Shown here piece by piece: positions 39,601-54,600 of a stretch of 64,000 bases of DNA (within the stretch, counting starts at the first letter, position 1; each line of letters begins with the position of its first letter). A program made the position numbers and the translations under genes. The notes beneath the pieces were generated by a model. It was not told the DNA's origin, made no database searches, and was given only the letters and a program-made list of their open reading frames with translations. Source of the DNA: Mansonella perstans. Its lineage: Eukaryota > Nematoda > Chromadorea > Rhabditida > Onchocercidae. The DNA is taken from NCBI GenBank assembly GCA_037074765.1, contig JBAMDO010000021.1, positions 318,001-382,000 of the forward strand, given 5' to 3'.

Positions 39601-42600
39601 CCTAATAATAATTGCTTTCAGATTAATGAAGTCAAATTCGCCACTGAAAAAACATAGGCAGTATGGGGGTGGTGTTTATGAAACTAGCAGATGTAGTGGT
39701 GATCTTGATCTCGAGGGTGATCTTTCTCGGTAAAGACTTTAAATTTTTGTTTCAGAATTACTTGTTAGGTATTTAGAGAAGTGAAGAGAGCGCAGTGATG
39801 AAAAATGACTATTATTAGGGGAAGTTCATGAGAATCGTGAGAACCAATTTTACAGTAATTACTTGGTGCACGAGAAGAAATATAATTCCATAATTTTTCA
39901 TCAATTAGCTTTTCATCCTTTTTTACGTTTTCTTTACTTAATTTTAGTGGCTCAAATACATCCGTATCCGAGGCGGCCTTTCTTTCACGCGTGCATCTTT
40001 CGGACAACATTCGTTCTGCTTCACCTTCTTGTAGCGCTATGTTTACGAACATAACACCTGCATCGCCTATGAATATTACTAAGACAGGCCGTGGTACCCC
40101 GCGAAGAATGTTTGGCAGCCATTCTGAATTAGAATTCGATAAGATTAAATTGTACGAGCTGTACAATCTCATAAGGAATTACAAAGATGAACGCGGTCGT
40201 GAACTGGCACTTCCATTTTTACAATTACCATCGAAATATGTAAGTTTTAACTTTGAAATTTAGCAAATACTGCAATTAAAAAAATATATTGATTCGGAAA
40301 CTGGTTTTACATTTGAACAGATTAATTTATAGCAGATAAGCAAAAGTTTTTTTTCCAGGATTATCCTGATTATTACGATGTAATCCGTAGACCAATTGAT
40401 CTTACCAAAATCCGGAATCGAATTACATCAAGTTACTACGATTCAACCGATGCTTTAATTAGTGATTTCAATTTAATGTTCGATAATGCTTGTCGTTATA
40501 ATGAACCGGAGAGTATGATTTATAAGGTTTGGCTTTTCTAATGAGATATAACATACCGCGAAATATTGCAATAAACATCGAAGCAGCATGGGAGATGGAA
40601 GGTATTGGCTGTTAGGCCTGCTAGAATTTTCTGGACTCGAAAACTTGTCACGCAATTCTATTCGGTGTGAATTTTATATCAATATTGAGAGATAACTTAT
40701 AGCATAACGTTTTAAAGCAGTCATTTTGTAAATCTGTGCTGTAATGACTTATCATTTTTGGAATCAAGTTTTATTTACCCAGGCATTTTTCATATTTCAG
40801 GATGCTCTTTCTCTGCAAAAATTAATCTTGTTGAAAAAGCGCGATTTATGCAAAGACAACGTATCAGCAATAAATGTACAGTCGGAAGTTCAATCTCTAC
40901 TTGCTTCAGTTCTTATTTCAGTTAATAATCACCAGGTATTTTGAATTCAGTATCGCGAACTTTATGAATGTGGTGATGGGAAAATAAGTCATACTGATGC
41001 AACTATTCTTTTAGTTATACTGTACTTCGTTATTCATCAAGGAATTGAATACATTGTTACTATGTTTTGCGCAGTGTTTGTAACTGCACGCATTCATTGG
41101 AGAACTACTACATTTTTCTATATTTTTCTAAAATATTAAATCTTTTAAAATTATTTTGCAGGATACTGATGGCCGATGCTTCTCGGACTCATTGGCTGAC
41201 TTATCAGGAGCACTGCGGAGAAAAGGTGTTGATTTAAAGAACATTCCATTCTCTATCGATGAAATGAAACGGAATGTAGATAAGGTAGGTGTCTTTTTTT
41301 GCTCTTTATCTTTCTGTTTTTCAAACACTCATGTAGAGCTTTTGAAATTGCAGAAGTTTGTAGATTTATATATTTTGTTTCATTCAGAAGTTTCAAGGGA
41401 GTTTATTTGAAATCGTGACTATAGCTTAGGATGCTGTATGAAACCATTACTGAGATGCAGGTTGTATCAGTTAGTTTATCACTAAAACATTGACTATAAA
41501 CTACTGCTTCATGATGATTGTTTTAAATGTTAAACTAGTTTTGCACTCTGTATATATAACTGTGTACGCTGTGTATGTATAGCTGAGTACGGAAACCTAA
41601 TTAACGAATTGGCTATCATCATCGGCCATTCGGGAAAGAGACATTCATTTAGCACTCATTCATAGGGCAACTATGTGGAACAGTGATGATTCTCCCCGAT
41701 ATTGGATTACTTTTTCTTTAGTTTACTTCTAAAAACGGACTTGGTGACTAAAGGATATCACATTTAAAAATGGAATGCTTGATAGAAATAGAAATCGATT
41801 AATTCTAAAAATCCTTTGTCCAAAAGTAAAATTCTTAGAGGTTTTTGAAAAATAAATTTATGAATGTGTGTAGCTTTGCAGGGTCGCTATCGTCGATTGG
41901 ATAAGTTTCAAGATGATCTCTTTTTTTTGTTCAATGCAGCTATGGAGCATGCTCATTCAGATTCTCAAGTAAGTTTTTATGCATTATTTTCGGCGGCACT
42001 TCTATTTTTGAAGTTACTGTGCTGCTTCACGCAAAGTTTTCAACGTGGTTGGAAGTTTCGACATTATATTATAGATTACTATTCTGATTATTTCATATTA
42101 CAGAGAAGGAAAGCTCTCATAGGGGAGTGATATGTCTAATGCTGTTTTTAATAAATTGTATTTTTAATGAGTTGAAAGATAATTTTGATTATTCTTAGCT
42201 ATAGAATATTTGGGATTTTTTTTATTGCTCTTTTATCAGCAACTATACTGGTGATCTTTTTTAGCTAAAATTCATTTTGAGTGGTGACTCTGATGGTTCT
42301 TTTTAATTTTTGCAAACGTGATAAGCAAACTGTTGCCTTGAATTTTTAGATTTTCGAGGATACGGTTGAGCTTTGGATGTATTATTTGAAAACACGCGAT
42401 GATTTGACACGTACAACACTATTATCTCCTGCTCGTTGGTATACCGAGAAAATGCTGCATACGCATGTGGATAATATTCGGAAACGTAAATTGTTAGAAG
42501 AAGCAAAAGATAACGAGGAAAGCAAAAAGTCTGAGACATTAGGACCAAAAGCGGTCAGTTCACTTTAATTTTTTAGAGATGTAAAGTTTTGTAAATTGAC

Positions 42601-45600
42601 TCTTTTTTATTTCGTACTGGCAATTATTGGCCGTTTTTATTTTACATTAGCTTTTTATTTTACCATTGGCCTTTTTTTATTTCACATATTTGGCCCTTTT
42701 TTATTTTCACAAAATTTTGCTAGGATTTAACTAGGGATGATGTAACAAGACTTTTTTCAGTTTTTTGAGGGGTTTTTTGGATCTGCTTCCCTTTTTGGTT
42801 TTTTTTTCTTTTTTTTTGAAAAGATTTTAAATTCCAGAGTGTCTGATCAAATAACACTGGAATTAGTTTTTTTACTAGAACAATTGTATCTATGATTTTA
42901 AATAACTAAAATAAAATATAGCTTTGGTCAATTCTTTAGTCATCAACCTTCAGAGGTGCTTTTCTGCTTATCAAAGTTTTTATAAATGGTGATAAATGTG
43001 AGTGAGTAACCTGGAAAGTGTTAGTCTATCCGATTCGTTAATTCAGCACTTTACGTTTTTTTCCAAAAAAAAAATAGAGGAAGGCGCATCTGTAAAGCAA
43101 CCACCTGAATGAATTAATACAATTGATAAATATTTTGACGAAGTTTAGAATATTTAAATCAAAAAAAGCTAAATAATCATTAAAAAATCTGCCAAAATTG
43201 TTGTGTATTTTAAACAACAATAATGTAAAGGGTAACATGGGTCAGAATGAAAATTGATTGGCATCTTTTCGGGATATGGAAGTTGTATTTTTAATCAGGC
43301 AGAAATAAGACAGATACTAACGAATGATTGATTCTTTAGGATAGTGATATTGTTTTGGATTCAACTGGACAAGGTGGAGTCATTTATCGGGTAAATGATT
43401 ATGCATATGTAGCACCAGCAAATGAAGAGGCTGTGTCACAGCGGCATATTATGAGGATTGAACGGCTGTATCGTGATAGCGATGGGCAAACATTTGCCCG
43501 TGGTACTTGGTGCTATCGACCAGAAGAGACATTTCATTTAGCTACACGAAAATTTTGTGAAAATGTTTGTTTTTTGTCAAAGTTTATAAAAAATAACAAT
43601 GAATATTGCCTCTTCAATATTTCATATGAAATTTCGCTTTTTTTTTCAATTTGATATTTTATTAATTTCATTTTTATTACCATTGTTTTTAAAATTATTT
43701 TTATAGATAATAGTTTTTTTTTTTTTTTTTTTTTTTTTTTAAGGAGGTATTCCTTACATCTTATTACGATACAGTAACAGTGGATCGCCTTATTGGAAAA
43801 TGTCACGTTATGCCGGTTCGACAATTCATGAGACAAAAACCAAAAGTAAATTCATTTTGAAGATTTTAAACAACAATATAACTTGATGACGGTTTTTTCC
43901 GTCATGTTTTTTGAAATGAGAATTGTAGATGGAAATGATGGGAATTCATATTTTTCTTTATTATTTCACTTAATTATTCGAAATAATCGTACTTCCATAT
44001 TCTTAAGCGTGAACAAAATATATAAATGTATTTACAATATCCAGATTAAACTGGATATTAAGGAAATGAACCAGTACTCACGAATATTAGCTTACTTTTC
44101 GGGTACTCTATCTCAATAACTATTGACATTCTTTCCGGATGTTCTTAATTTTTCTTAATTCCTAATTGTTCTTAATTTTTAATTTCTTGTATGAATGTTC
44201 AGCTCAATTAACCAACTCAATTAATCATTCTTAATATTCGGCACACATATATTTATACTTTTAGGGCTTTGAAGACAGCGATATATACGTATGTGAATGC
44301 CGTTATATGGGTCGACAGTTGCATTTTAAGAAATTGAAAGTAATTACCGAAGATAATATGTTTATATTTCATTTAACCTTTTGTTAAACTGATTTTTTTT
44401 TTTTGTTAATTTTTTTCAATTTTATCGTTGTGTAGTTATGTTACTTCTTTTGAAAACAGGAAACATATTCACAAAGTCGTTTTTTTTAGCACTGGCCATA
44501 TCATTTGGAAGACGAGAAATTGGAATATGTAAAACGAGAAAAACCTCTTACAGTAATAAAACGTGTTACTTCAGTGTTTGCAAGCCGGAAAACATTTCAG
44601 ACTGCTCCGGATCTGACGACTGGCATAAATGATAACGTAACAATTTGAAATTTCATGCGAACCCTATGTAAAAAACTTTATCCAAAATTTCATTAATTTT
44701 CTATCCCATTGTGCGAATACTGTGTTATTTACTAAATAGTTTATTACGAGGATGCAACTATTTTCGAAATAGTTGAAGTAGCTAAAATAGGGCAAGCGCA
44801 TTTAAATGCTTCTTAGATGGGCAATCATGTCGTGATTGTGCTGTGACCTTAATTAGTTATGTCGTGGTTCTGTTATGACCGTAGCTATTGAAAAATGTGT
44901 AGACTTCATAAATTTACGTTATTTTAGGAATCACTTGATTCAGCTTCGTCTTTGGAAGATGATCGTTTGAAAAAATTACCAGCAGTATTGGAAAAAGAAA
45001 GAGTGGAAGTTGTGTGCAGCGGTATGGTTTTTTGATGGATAATGATTTTTTTCAGTCAGCATTTCTCAAGGTTTTATGGTGGAGTATTCGTCAACAACAG
45101 TTGACGGGCACTTTTTTGATTAGAAATGAAATTTTGCGTTTTATGCGGTAAGAAATCAGAAGAAGCTTTTTTCATTCAAAATTAAGCGTGTGACATTCAG
45201 CAAGAAACCATATGAGAAGAGGGAGATACTGTAATTAGATATTTGTCTTCAATGTAGGGGTGAATTTTTTTCAAAAAAAAGATTCGAAAATAAAATTTTT
45301 TGTTGTTTAATCAATGCTTGACTTTTTCTGCATTTTTATGCCACACTTCACTCTTTAATTAGTTTTTTTCATTATTACATAGTTTTAATTATGTAATCTA
45401 ATTTCTATTATGCAGTGAATGAAACAAAAATTTACCGTTGGATAATTAAATTTTATATTTTAAGATAAAAAAAACTCGCATCTTTATTAAGGATTGTTGC
45501 GGAAGACGGAAAAAATGCCCTGATTCTGTCTGTCTTTTGTTGTTCGCCCATAATATGATAAATAAATAACTGTAATTGGCTAAGAAAGACGTGATTTTAC

Positions 45601-48600
45601 CTTGACTATTTTGCATTTTTCTTGTTTCTGCTGGTTTTAGACGTCCCAGAAGTAATTAATAAGTCGATAATCTTTTACGAACAAATGCATTACAACGAAC
45701 GTTGGTATCGGTTAGGCGATTTTGTTTATGTATATAATCCGTTGAAAAATCGAACAGCAATACTACGAATCGACAAATTATGGAAAACAATTGAGTAAGT
45801 AATTAATTTTTTAGTTAATTTTTTGTCACTAAATCAACACAACATTTTTCACTTATTTCATTAATCACATGATAAAGAGTTCCCAAATTTAGATTCGGCA
45901 TATTCAAATAATTTTTTAGAGGTGATGGATTTTTTTCTGGACCATATTTTGCTCGTCCTCGTGAAATTAAACATGAACCGGCGCGGATGTTCTACAAGCA
46001 AGAAGTGTTTGCGGTCGATCAGCCAGATATAACTATTCCATTGGAAAATGTTCAAGGATTTTGTGCAGTTATGCCTATCAAAGAATACACTAAAGGTTGC
46101 ATTCACTGTGTTTAAATACTTAATTGAATAATTGGGTAATTAATTGTATATGACACTTGTACAAAATGTTATTAATCTGCTATTTTTGACGAATTGTGAC
46201 TGTAAATTAGCTAATCAGATCAAGGTATAAGGCCATACGTGATTCTTGGAGACGTAAAAACCTCCATTACTAAATTATTTGTGATTTTAAAAGATGAAAT
46301 TTAAGCTGCAAGAGAAAAATTTTTGATGTTAATTTCTCGAAAATAAACGCATGAATCTCATGAAGTTTCAAACTCCTCCAATTATCAAAATTTCCGTTTC
46401 GAAGCGTGTCATTCATTCATCTTTCTAGTCCTTATTGTATAATCCAGGAAATTTCTGAGTACTCGCTTGTTTTCTTTCAGGACGACCAACAGAAATTGAT
46501 GAATCAGATGTATACGTTGTGGAGAGTAAAGTACGAGGTTACGAAGAAGGTGGGAAACGGTGCAGTTTAGCAGGTTGCAAATCGTTGCAGCAGCACTGTA
46601 CATCGAAAAATCTTATGGTCAGTAGTAACGCAACTGACCATAAAATAGTGCCGAAAAATGAGCAGAAAGATGATGATATGGACAATCAGTTATCTGCATT
46701 AGCTGCTGCTAAAACGAAAGCAGAAGATTTCCATTCCAATGTTCCATCCACATCGAAAGGTATTGTTGTCGAACAACAACAATCTGATGGTGCTATCACG
46801 AAATCGGGAACGGGAACTACATTGGCTTCATTATCGAGTATCTCGATAGATGATGATAGCAGTAGTGGTTCGAATCAAGCTGCAAGTATTACAGTATGTC
46901 ACAATACGTCTACTTGTGTTGATCAAGAAGAACCAATGAATGATGCATATGCGAAAAAAATGAAACACTCCCTGAAAGTAAGTTAATTTAATTCTGCATT
47001 TGAATTCGCGCTCTTTGCAATCGTTTATTCTGTAAAATCTACTGAATATTCTTCTGAAGTAGCTGAATACGTCTCATGAATATCGGATGGGTAGATATAG
47101 ACTTGCTAATGCGATAAGTTCCGATCGAGAGATCATTGTTTGATATAGATATAAAATTGCTAAATGGACTTGGTATAGATAGATACTTGAGATATGGACT
47201 TGCTGACACGATGAGTTCCAAATGAGAGATCATTGTTTGTTTGATATACCGTGAATTTGTCTGGATAGTTTTGGAAAAAAAAGCTACTACTACCAAGCTA
47301 CTACTGGAGAGGAGGTTAGAGTTCAAGTATCAAGAGCTCGTTGGTGTCATCCCGTAATTAATCCCTATTTTGATTTGATGAGAGAGAATGAATGAGCAGA
47401 TTTTATCAGTTTTTCGATGTTGTTCCACCTTTATTATGATTTAGTTACGATGCTTAATTAATTTAAATTGAAAATTGTGACATTACTTACTTTGTACTCA
47501 GACTGATTTCTCTTTCGGATTTTCCTTTTTCCATAAGTTCGCTACCATACTGTAGCAAGTACAAATCTTGTTTTTTGTATCATAAGCAAACAATGCTCCT
47601 TTCATGGTAACTCCAGCTCTCATCAAAGTGTATATCGTCATTGCTGCGGTTAAAAAGCTCGTAGTTGGATCTGCGTCTCAGGACCTGGTCCATTCATTGG
47701 ATGAGAACTGGGCTCCTAGGCTAATATTGCCAGTTTTCCTTACGTTACCTTGATTTTCTTTTTTCCAAAAAGTCCGCCACCGTAATGCAGTAATTATAGT
47801 CTTGTTGTTTTCTGTATCGTAAAGATTTCATTCCACAAAGAGAAGCAAACAATCTATGTCACAGGTACGTCATGTATGTCACACAGGCTATCATGCCATA
47901 ATGCTGATAGCATGTATGTCACAGGCATGTCATGCATGTCACACGGGCTATTATGCCAAGGATTTCAAGTTATCACTTTTACAATCTTACAAATAGGCAT
48001 CTTGAAATGTTATAATTGAAGTGTGTGGAGCGCGCGCTCATTGCGGAATTAGAAAATTCAATTGGAATTAGAAAGGAGAGAGGGAGAGAATAAATGTGGG
48101 CCTTTGTGGTAAAATGATGTAGAAAAAAGGAAGAAAGAGAGAAGGGTTAATGAATGAATGTCGGGCAAATTAATATCTTCCTTTACTACAATGCACAGCA
48201 TTTGTCCAAATCGATACTATTGCCCGTGAAGTAAGGTAGATATTTGAAGATAATGATAATGATAAAATTGCGTGTGGTACTATAGTACTTGGTAGAATAT
48301 GATTTGATTTGATACGAATCTGATTAAAGTTTGAGGACTAACTATCCTCTACATTATATCACCCACCCACGCACACACATACACACACACACACACATGA
48401 CAAATTTTCTCAGAACATTATTTTGTTAGCAGATAATGTGAGAGAAGAAGAGGGTTAATGATACGATAATGAGTTGACGATAGGCTGTATCGACGATGAC
48501 ATTTAGTAGCAAAAAGAGGAAATTTCATTGATATGAAGAGAGAGAGAGAAGGAGGAAGGTACGAGGAGATATGGTAGCAAATGAAGAGAGAAGGAAAGTG

Positions 48601-51600
48601 AAGGTAAAAGTTTTTAGTAAGAGACATTTATGTGTATCATCTCTTTTTCACACAAGAAGAGTATGACGAGCCTATGAAGGCAGAGAGAGATGGAAGGAAG
48701 GATGTACGTTGTATGCAAAGAATATGCAACAACTATTGACAATGTCTCTGTGTATATCATATCATATCATATCATATCACATACACACACACACACATAC
48801 ATACATAATTGATATTGTTTCTGTGATACATCATATCACATCGTATATGTGTGTACATACATACATATGTACACATACACATACACAAGGCTTTTCTTTT
48901 GATCAGAGTTTCTGTCATATCGTATATGTATGTACATACATACACATATACATAAGGCTTTCCTTTGTGGTGGTGATAGGCACGAGTGTGCATCCCGGTG
49001 CTGTATTGTGCCGTGATGAGAACGAGCCTATCCTTTCATTTAGTGGAAGTTATTTACGCTCTCTCTCTCTCTCTCCCTCCCTTCCTTCCCTACTCCATAT
49101 GTGTGTGCATTTCCTTACACACATACACAGAGACATACATACAGAGGACGCGGGTATAGACAGTAGAAGAGCAGTGGTGCTGTTAACGGGGTGTGTTGTT
49201 GACGCATGACGCGCAATATAGCCCGGAGTGGGAGCGATCACTGATGAAGCGATGTGCTGCGACGAGGAGGAAAAGTGTTGTGTTGACCACCACTGTTGTG
49301 TCCAAGGCATTTAACAACAACAGCAATATAGAACCATGATGATGAAACCTACTACCTCTATTACCGTTGCATGTTGTTACCATCGCTACCACTACACCAA
49401 CCAACCAACAGCAACAGCACTACCGCACCACTACCACAGCATCCTACTACTATCAGCAGTTGAAGAGAAGTGAAATGAAGTATGATATCTGTGTGCTTGG
49501 ATGGAGTCGCTGGAATTGCCTTCAACAATCTCCAAAGCTAACAACTATTATTACCTTTGTTCCCGGCGCTATCGCTACTACTACTACTACTACACTCTTT
49601 GCTACACTTTTTCCCTGCTGCCTCAGTGCCTTTTTCTACACTTCCCGCTATATTACAACTATCACATCGGACGGCGGCCAGAGTAGAGTTAGAAGCAAAC
49701 TTTCTCCTCCAATCATCCATGTGCAATGGCGACAATGGCGACATTTTGTAAATCAGCAGCCAGCTGGGCAAGTCTTAAGCAGCAGCAGTAGCACTGGCAA
49801 CAACAACAACAACAACAACAACAATAACAACAGTAGTTGCCAGCCATCATCACCGCGGTAACTGTTGCTGCTGCTGCTGCCTCAGTGGTAGCTACCTCCT
49901 GAATTGTTAACGAGAGATTTTAGCACCACCACTACCACCACCATCACCACCATCGCCACCACCATGATTTGTGTAACCAATGGTACCACCGCTCTAGCAT
50001 CCTCTTCTTCACTGTTTTCCTTGTCATCTCTGCTACCTGTTCAACTACTAGTAGATACGATGATGATGATGGCTGCTGATGTTACATAACGCCAGCTACC
50101 TTGTATCGCACGTACTGACTGCCATAGATTCTCTGTATTTATGTTTATGTGTGTCTGTCTGTTGTCTTTTTTTCATGGAATAGTTGTTTACATATGAGTT
50201 ATTGGAACACACATCTTTGTTTGTCCGTCTTTTTTGTTGTGATTATGTGCTTAATGTAGCAGCAATCGGGTAATGATAATCGTAATTGTTGTTGTTGTAG
50301 AAATTTGTTGATTGCTGTAGTTTAGGCGTAAACTACACACATCATTATGTATAAAGTAGGTATTTATGCTTAATGTAGCAGCAATCGCGTAATGACAGCA
50401 GTAGTTGTTGTTGTTGTAGTAGAAATTAGAAATTCATTGAGATTATATTAGTAACGTGTAATTTAGATGATGTAAACTACACTCAGATTGATTGTGTATC
50501 CATAAAATAATAGGTATGCCTGCCACTTTTTTTTGTCTCCCGTACCGGAAATATAGAGTTGTTGTAATCACAAGCGGTGAAGCATTCGATGATGAAAATG
50601 ATGGGAAGCAATATCATGATGATGGGTAACACACACAAAGTAATATATTAGATAATAAAATATTAGGTAAATATGACAGAATTATTAATTACAAAGTAAC
50701 AATTAACAGGTCATAGTTGTATGTTACACATTGCTTGTAACAATGTATAATAATGTAGGGGGTAGTGATAATAATATATGATACTGTAGAGGATAATATG
50801 GATAATGGATAATGGACTGTAATAATTAGAATGTGTGAGAGTGAATTTGATGAATGAAATATTCCACAGAATAAATGTACAAATGATGATGAGTCATTGA
50901 GATTGGGAAGGCTAAGGAATGCCATGAGGTTTTTGATGATTTATCTTATGTTGTTAAATTTCTTCAAGACTTTCCATCTTTTTTATATATCTTTACAAAT
51001 TCATTTATCATTTACAAAATGATGATTAGTGTACGATTATTTATACATCAACAAGCACAAGCAAAAAATGTATTTTTTCATGCGCTGCTTTATGTATCTT
51101 TTTTATTTAAAATTACAATAAGTAATATTAATTTTTCATTTTCATTTTCAGACCTATAACTTATCACCGGAAGTCCTGGAACCGGAAATTTACTATTTCA
51201 AAACTCCAATCACTATGGAAAAGGTTTGTTGTTCATATTTTTAAAGATTCTCGTCATATGCTTTTTGCGTCAATTTATTTACATTTGAGAGAGGAAGAAA
51301 ATATTTTGGTTGAGGAATTGTGGAATTTTTGTCAAATGCATATCATCATAGACGTCACGTCACTTCTCTTCAACAATTAATACTTTGACAAGTTGGAAGT
51401 TTTGTTGAATTATTTGCACATGATGATTATATTTTTAGAATTGTAGTGATGTAAATAAAGTTGTTGCAGACTGAATGTGTTTTTGTTGAGGTGGTGAATG
51501 TGTTGAGGAAAATTGGATATTAGTTGGATTAATTGTGAATATGTGTGGTTGAATTTGTATCCAAAAGCATTTTTGGGAATTGTTATTAATTGTTCAGTGA

Positions 51601-54600
51601 TCTTGTCAAATGAGTGTAGATGACAAGTGTTGACAGTTAAGTCAACTACAGTAACTCGTTCACTTTATCAAGTTTTCATCAGTAAATAATTATGAAAACT
51701 TGAAAACTCATCACCGTGATTATCCTTTTTATAAACTTATGGTACTTCAGAACAATTGTATTAAGGAAAGAAAGAAATATAACTGTTGCTCGTTGGACTG
51801 TTGCTCGAGCAGTAATCATCATACGAGACTCATCTTGAATCTCCTTTCCTTTTCTTTTGCTCGGCCTCTTTCTTTTCCTGTTTCATTATCATGCCTATTC
51901 AAACATTAGCACACTTGCTATTTTCTCAATAATTCGCCTCTAGTTTTTGCAACTGAATAAAATTAGCGATGTGTCATTGGGAATAGGTATGAATAACGAC
52001 GAGCAGTGAAAAAGAGATGAGTATTATTTCTTCCATAACACACAATGAAATGAAATTAAAAATTTCAGTTTCAATGAATTATTGTCCTGAAACTAATTAA
52101 ACATTAAGGCTTTAAGGCCTACTTTCATTTGAGAAGTAAGTATGAAGTTGTTCAGTTCTGTTGCTTTATGTTGCAATAGAGAATAGAGAAGGAAAGGATT
52201 TGAGAGAATGTGTGAAGACATTACTGCTTTTTACTATGGAAGTAAAGTTGTACTTACTGGCCTGAGAAATACTTCATTTATAATAATGTGAGACGAGATG
52301 ATTAATTGTGACTTAGTGTGTTAAGAAATATTTTTTTCCCTCATCACATTTTTTCTTTTTACTTCTAATACCGTTGATAAATAATATATGGTTGGAGGTA
52401 AAAAGAATGAAAGATAAAGATTGATATGGATGGGAAAGAAAGAAAGGAAAAAAAATGAAATGTGATTATTTATTTAAAAAAAAAATCGATGTAAATCAAA
52501 ATGTGGAAGAAGGACATATGAGTGTGTAATCAGCTGAAGTGACCTTCTTCCTATGTTGTTAAACGATATGCATTCAAAAAAAAAGACGCAAAATAAACCG
52601 ATATTTGAGCAAAAAAAAAAATTTGTTAGTTTGAAGCTATTCCTGGATGAATATGATAAACTGCAAGTTCTTGTACATGAACAGGATGAGATAGATTTAC
52701 GAGGATAGATTGTTTTCTAAATTATGAAGTTTAATTTAAATATGTTTAAGTTTACTTGAGCCAGATTTCGGATTTCGAAACAAAAAACAAAATCAACTTT
52801 TTACTTGCGAATTTTCATCGTAGAACATTTAAATTTGTTTTTAAATGCCAGTTTTGATATTCATATGCAATATTATATATATATATATATATATCCGAAG
52901 CTATTTTTTCCGCTAAACGAACTGCCAACTAGCCATTGAAGGACCACGGGGCATAAAGGAGACATGGATTGATTATTAATGATGCATTGATCTCCGCTTC
53001 ATGGCTTCATAAAGTTTGCGGAGCTAGGGTTTGGAAACATCAGAAGGCGGGATTAAGAGCTGCCACAGAAAAGGGAGGAGGTTCAAGAAGTGTTGAAAGA
53101 ACTTTTAGTATATATATGCATATTTTTTTTTCATCGAGATTTTTCATTTTCAATTTTTTAGGAGATGTCACCTTTATTAATGCACACCACAAATTCATCG
53201 GTGCCAATGGAACCATTAGATGACATGGATGAAACAGCATCCGAATCAAATGATGGTACCGAACATACAGCTGTAACTACTGCTACTCCTGGAAAGGTAT
53301 TTACTTAAGTATGAATTTGTTATAAATTGAGTATTTTTTTATTAGTATCTGGCACTCTGAAATATTTCTCGATAATGAGTGTGGAGCAGATGTGCGTGTG
53401 CGCATTTTGCTGCGGAAGTGGAGTTTATGATTTTAGTCTTCAGGACGAGGGTAATTTCAGGAATTGGTAACATGGTTAGCGGCACAGCCAAAACTAAATG
53501 CCCGTTCCAAAAGTGGTTATATCTTGTTTTCGGCAGAGGTCCGAAAAAAGGTGATGCAAGAGAATCCGGAAGCTGGTTTCGGTGAAGTTAGCAAAATTGT
53601 AGGCATTGAGGTAAAGTGCACATATCCGTCATTTAAGATAAACTAACTTTTAAATCACATAAAATCTAGTTCTCTATATTTGATATGGGTTCAGTAGCGT
53701 TTATTATTTCTTTTTTTATAGTGGAAAAAATTGTCAGAAGAGCAGAAAAAACAGTATGAAATCAGAGCAGAATATATTGCAAATGAACGGGCTAAACAAG
53801 AAGCACGTGAGCTCCCTCATATGCGAATCTTGGTGGGTACTGTTTGTTCACATAAAAATTAAGTTTATTTTTTGCGAAGCCTTTCCCAGTTTACATAATG
53901 TTTTTTTGATTTCTAATACCTAGTTATATTACACCAACTTTTTTGAATAAAACAAATTGAGCTTCTTTCAAAAGCAGAGCCTACACACTCTGATTATCAG
54001 TTGTTGGAAGTTTAAAATTATTCTCGTCCATGTATTTAAGCCTGGACAAATCCGAGTATATATGTGCAAATGGCAAACGTGTGATTTCCAATATGATAAC
54101 CCGGAGGAATTATATGATCACGTGAAAACGGTACATACTTCCCAAATTGGTAAGCAATTTACGGTCAAATTTAGGATACAGATAAAAACTGAAACAGATT
54201 TTGCTGCGTAAAAACCACTTATAAGTGAGAGCAGAAAATTTGTAAAAGTAGATGAGTTCCAGGAATTGGTAATTCAACTTTTAAGAAAGGTTATGGCTTA
54301 GTGGGTTGTAAAAGTCTGCGTATTTTTTTGATTCATTTCTTCTTACGATCTTTGTTTCTTCTATTATGATTTTTTTGCAGTTGTTGATGGTGAAAATCAA
54401 TTTGTATGTCTTTGGACATCGTGTTTAAAGTACAGAAAAGATGGAAAGTAAGTGTAGTTTCCTCAGATATTCTATTAACTGTATAATTTTATCACTTATG
54501 ACGATATCACTGACTGATTTCAGGCCATTCCCTTCTCTTCCACGCCTCCATCGACATATTAAGGAGAAGCATTTGGCAACATCAGCGAAATCAATATATC

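Noticed and set aside
48709..49209. 166-codon open frame rich in HTHTH and IHIH
   Set aside because: Microsatellite translation in a polybromo intron.
49367..49861. 164-codon open frame with poly-Asn
   Set aside because: Triplet repeats keep several frames open; no homology or splice link seen. It is kept only as a question about the intron island.
53957..54040. Upstream extension of the first zinc-finger exon to the CAAAAGCAG acceptor
   Set aside because: In phase, but it adds a hydrophobic stretch unlike the surrounding protein; the acceptor at 54040 gives a cleaner join. Not fully excluded.
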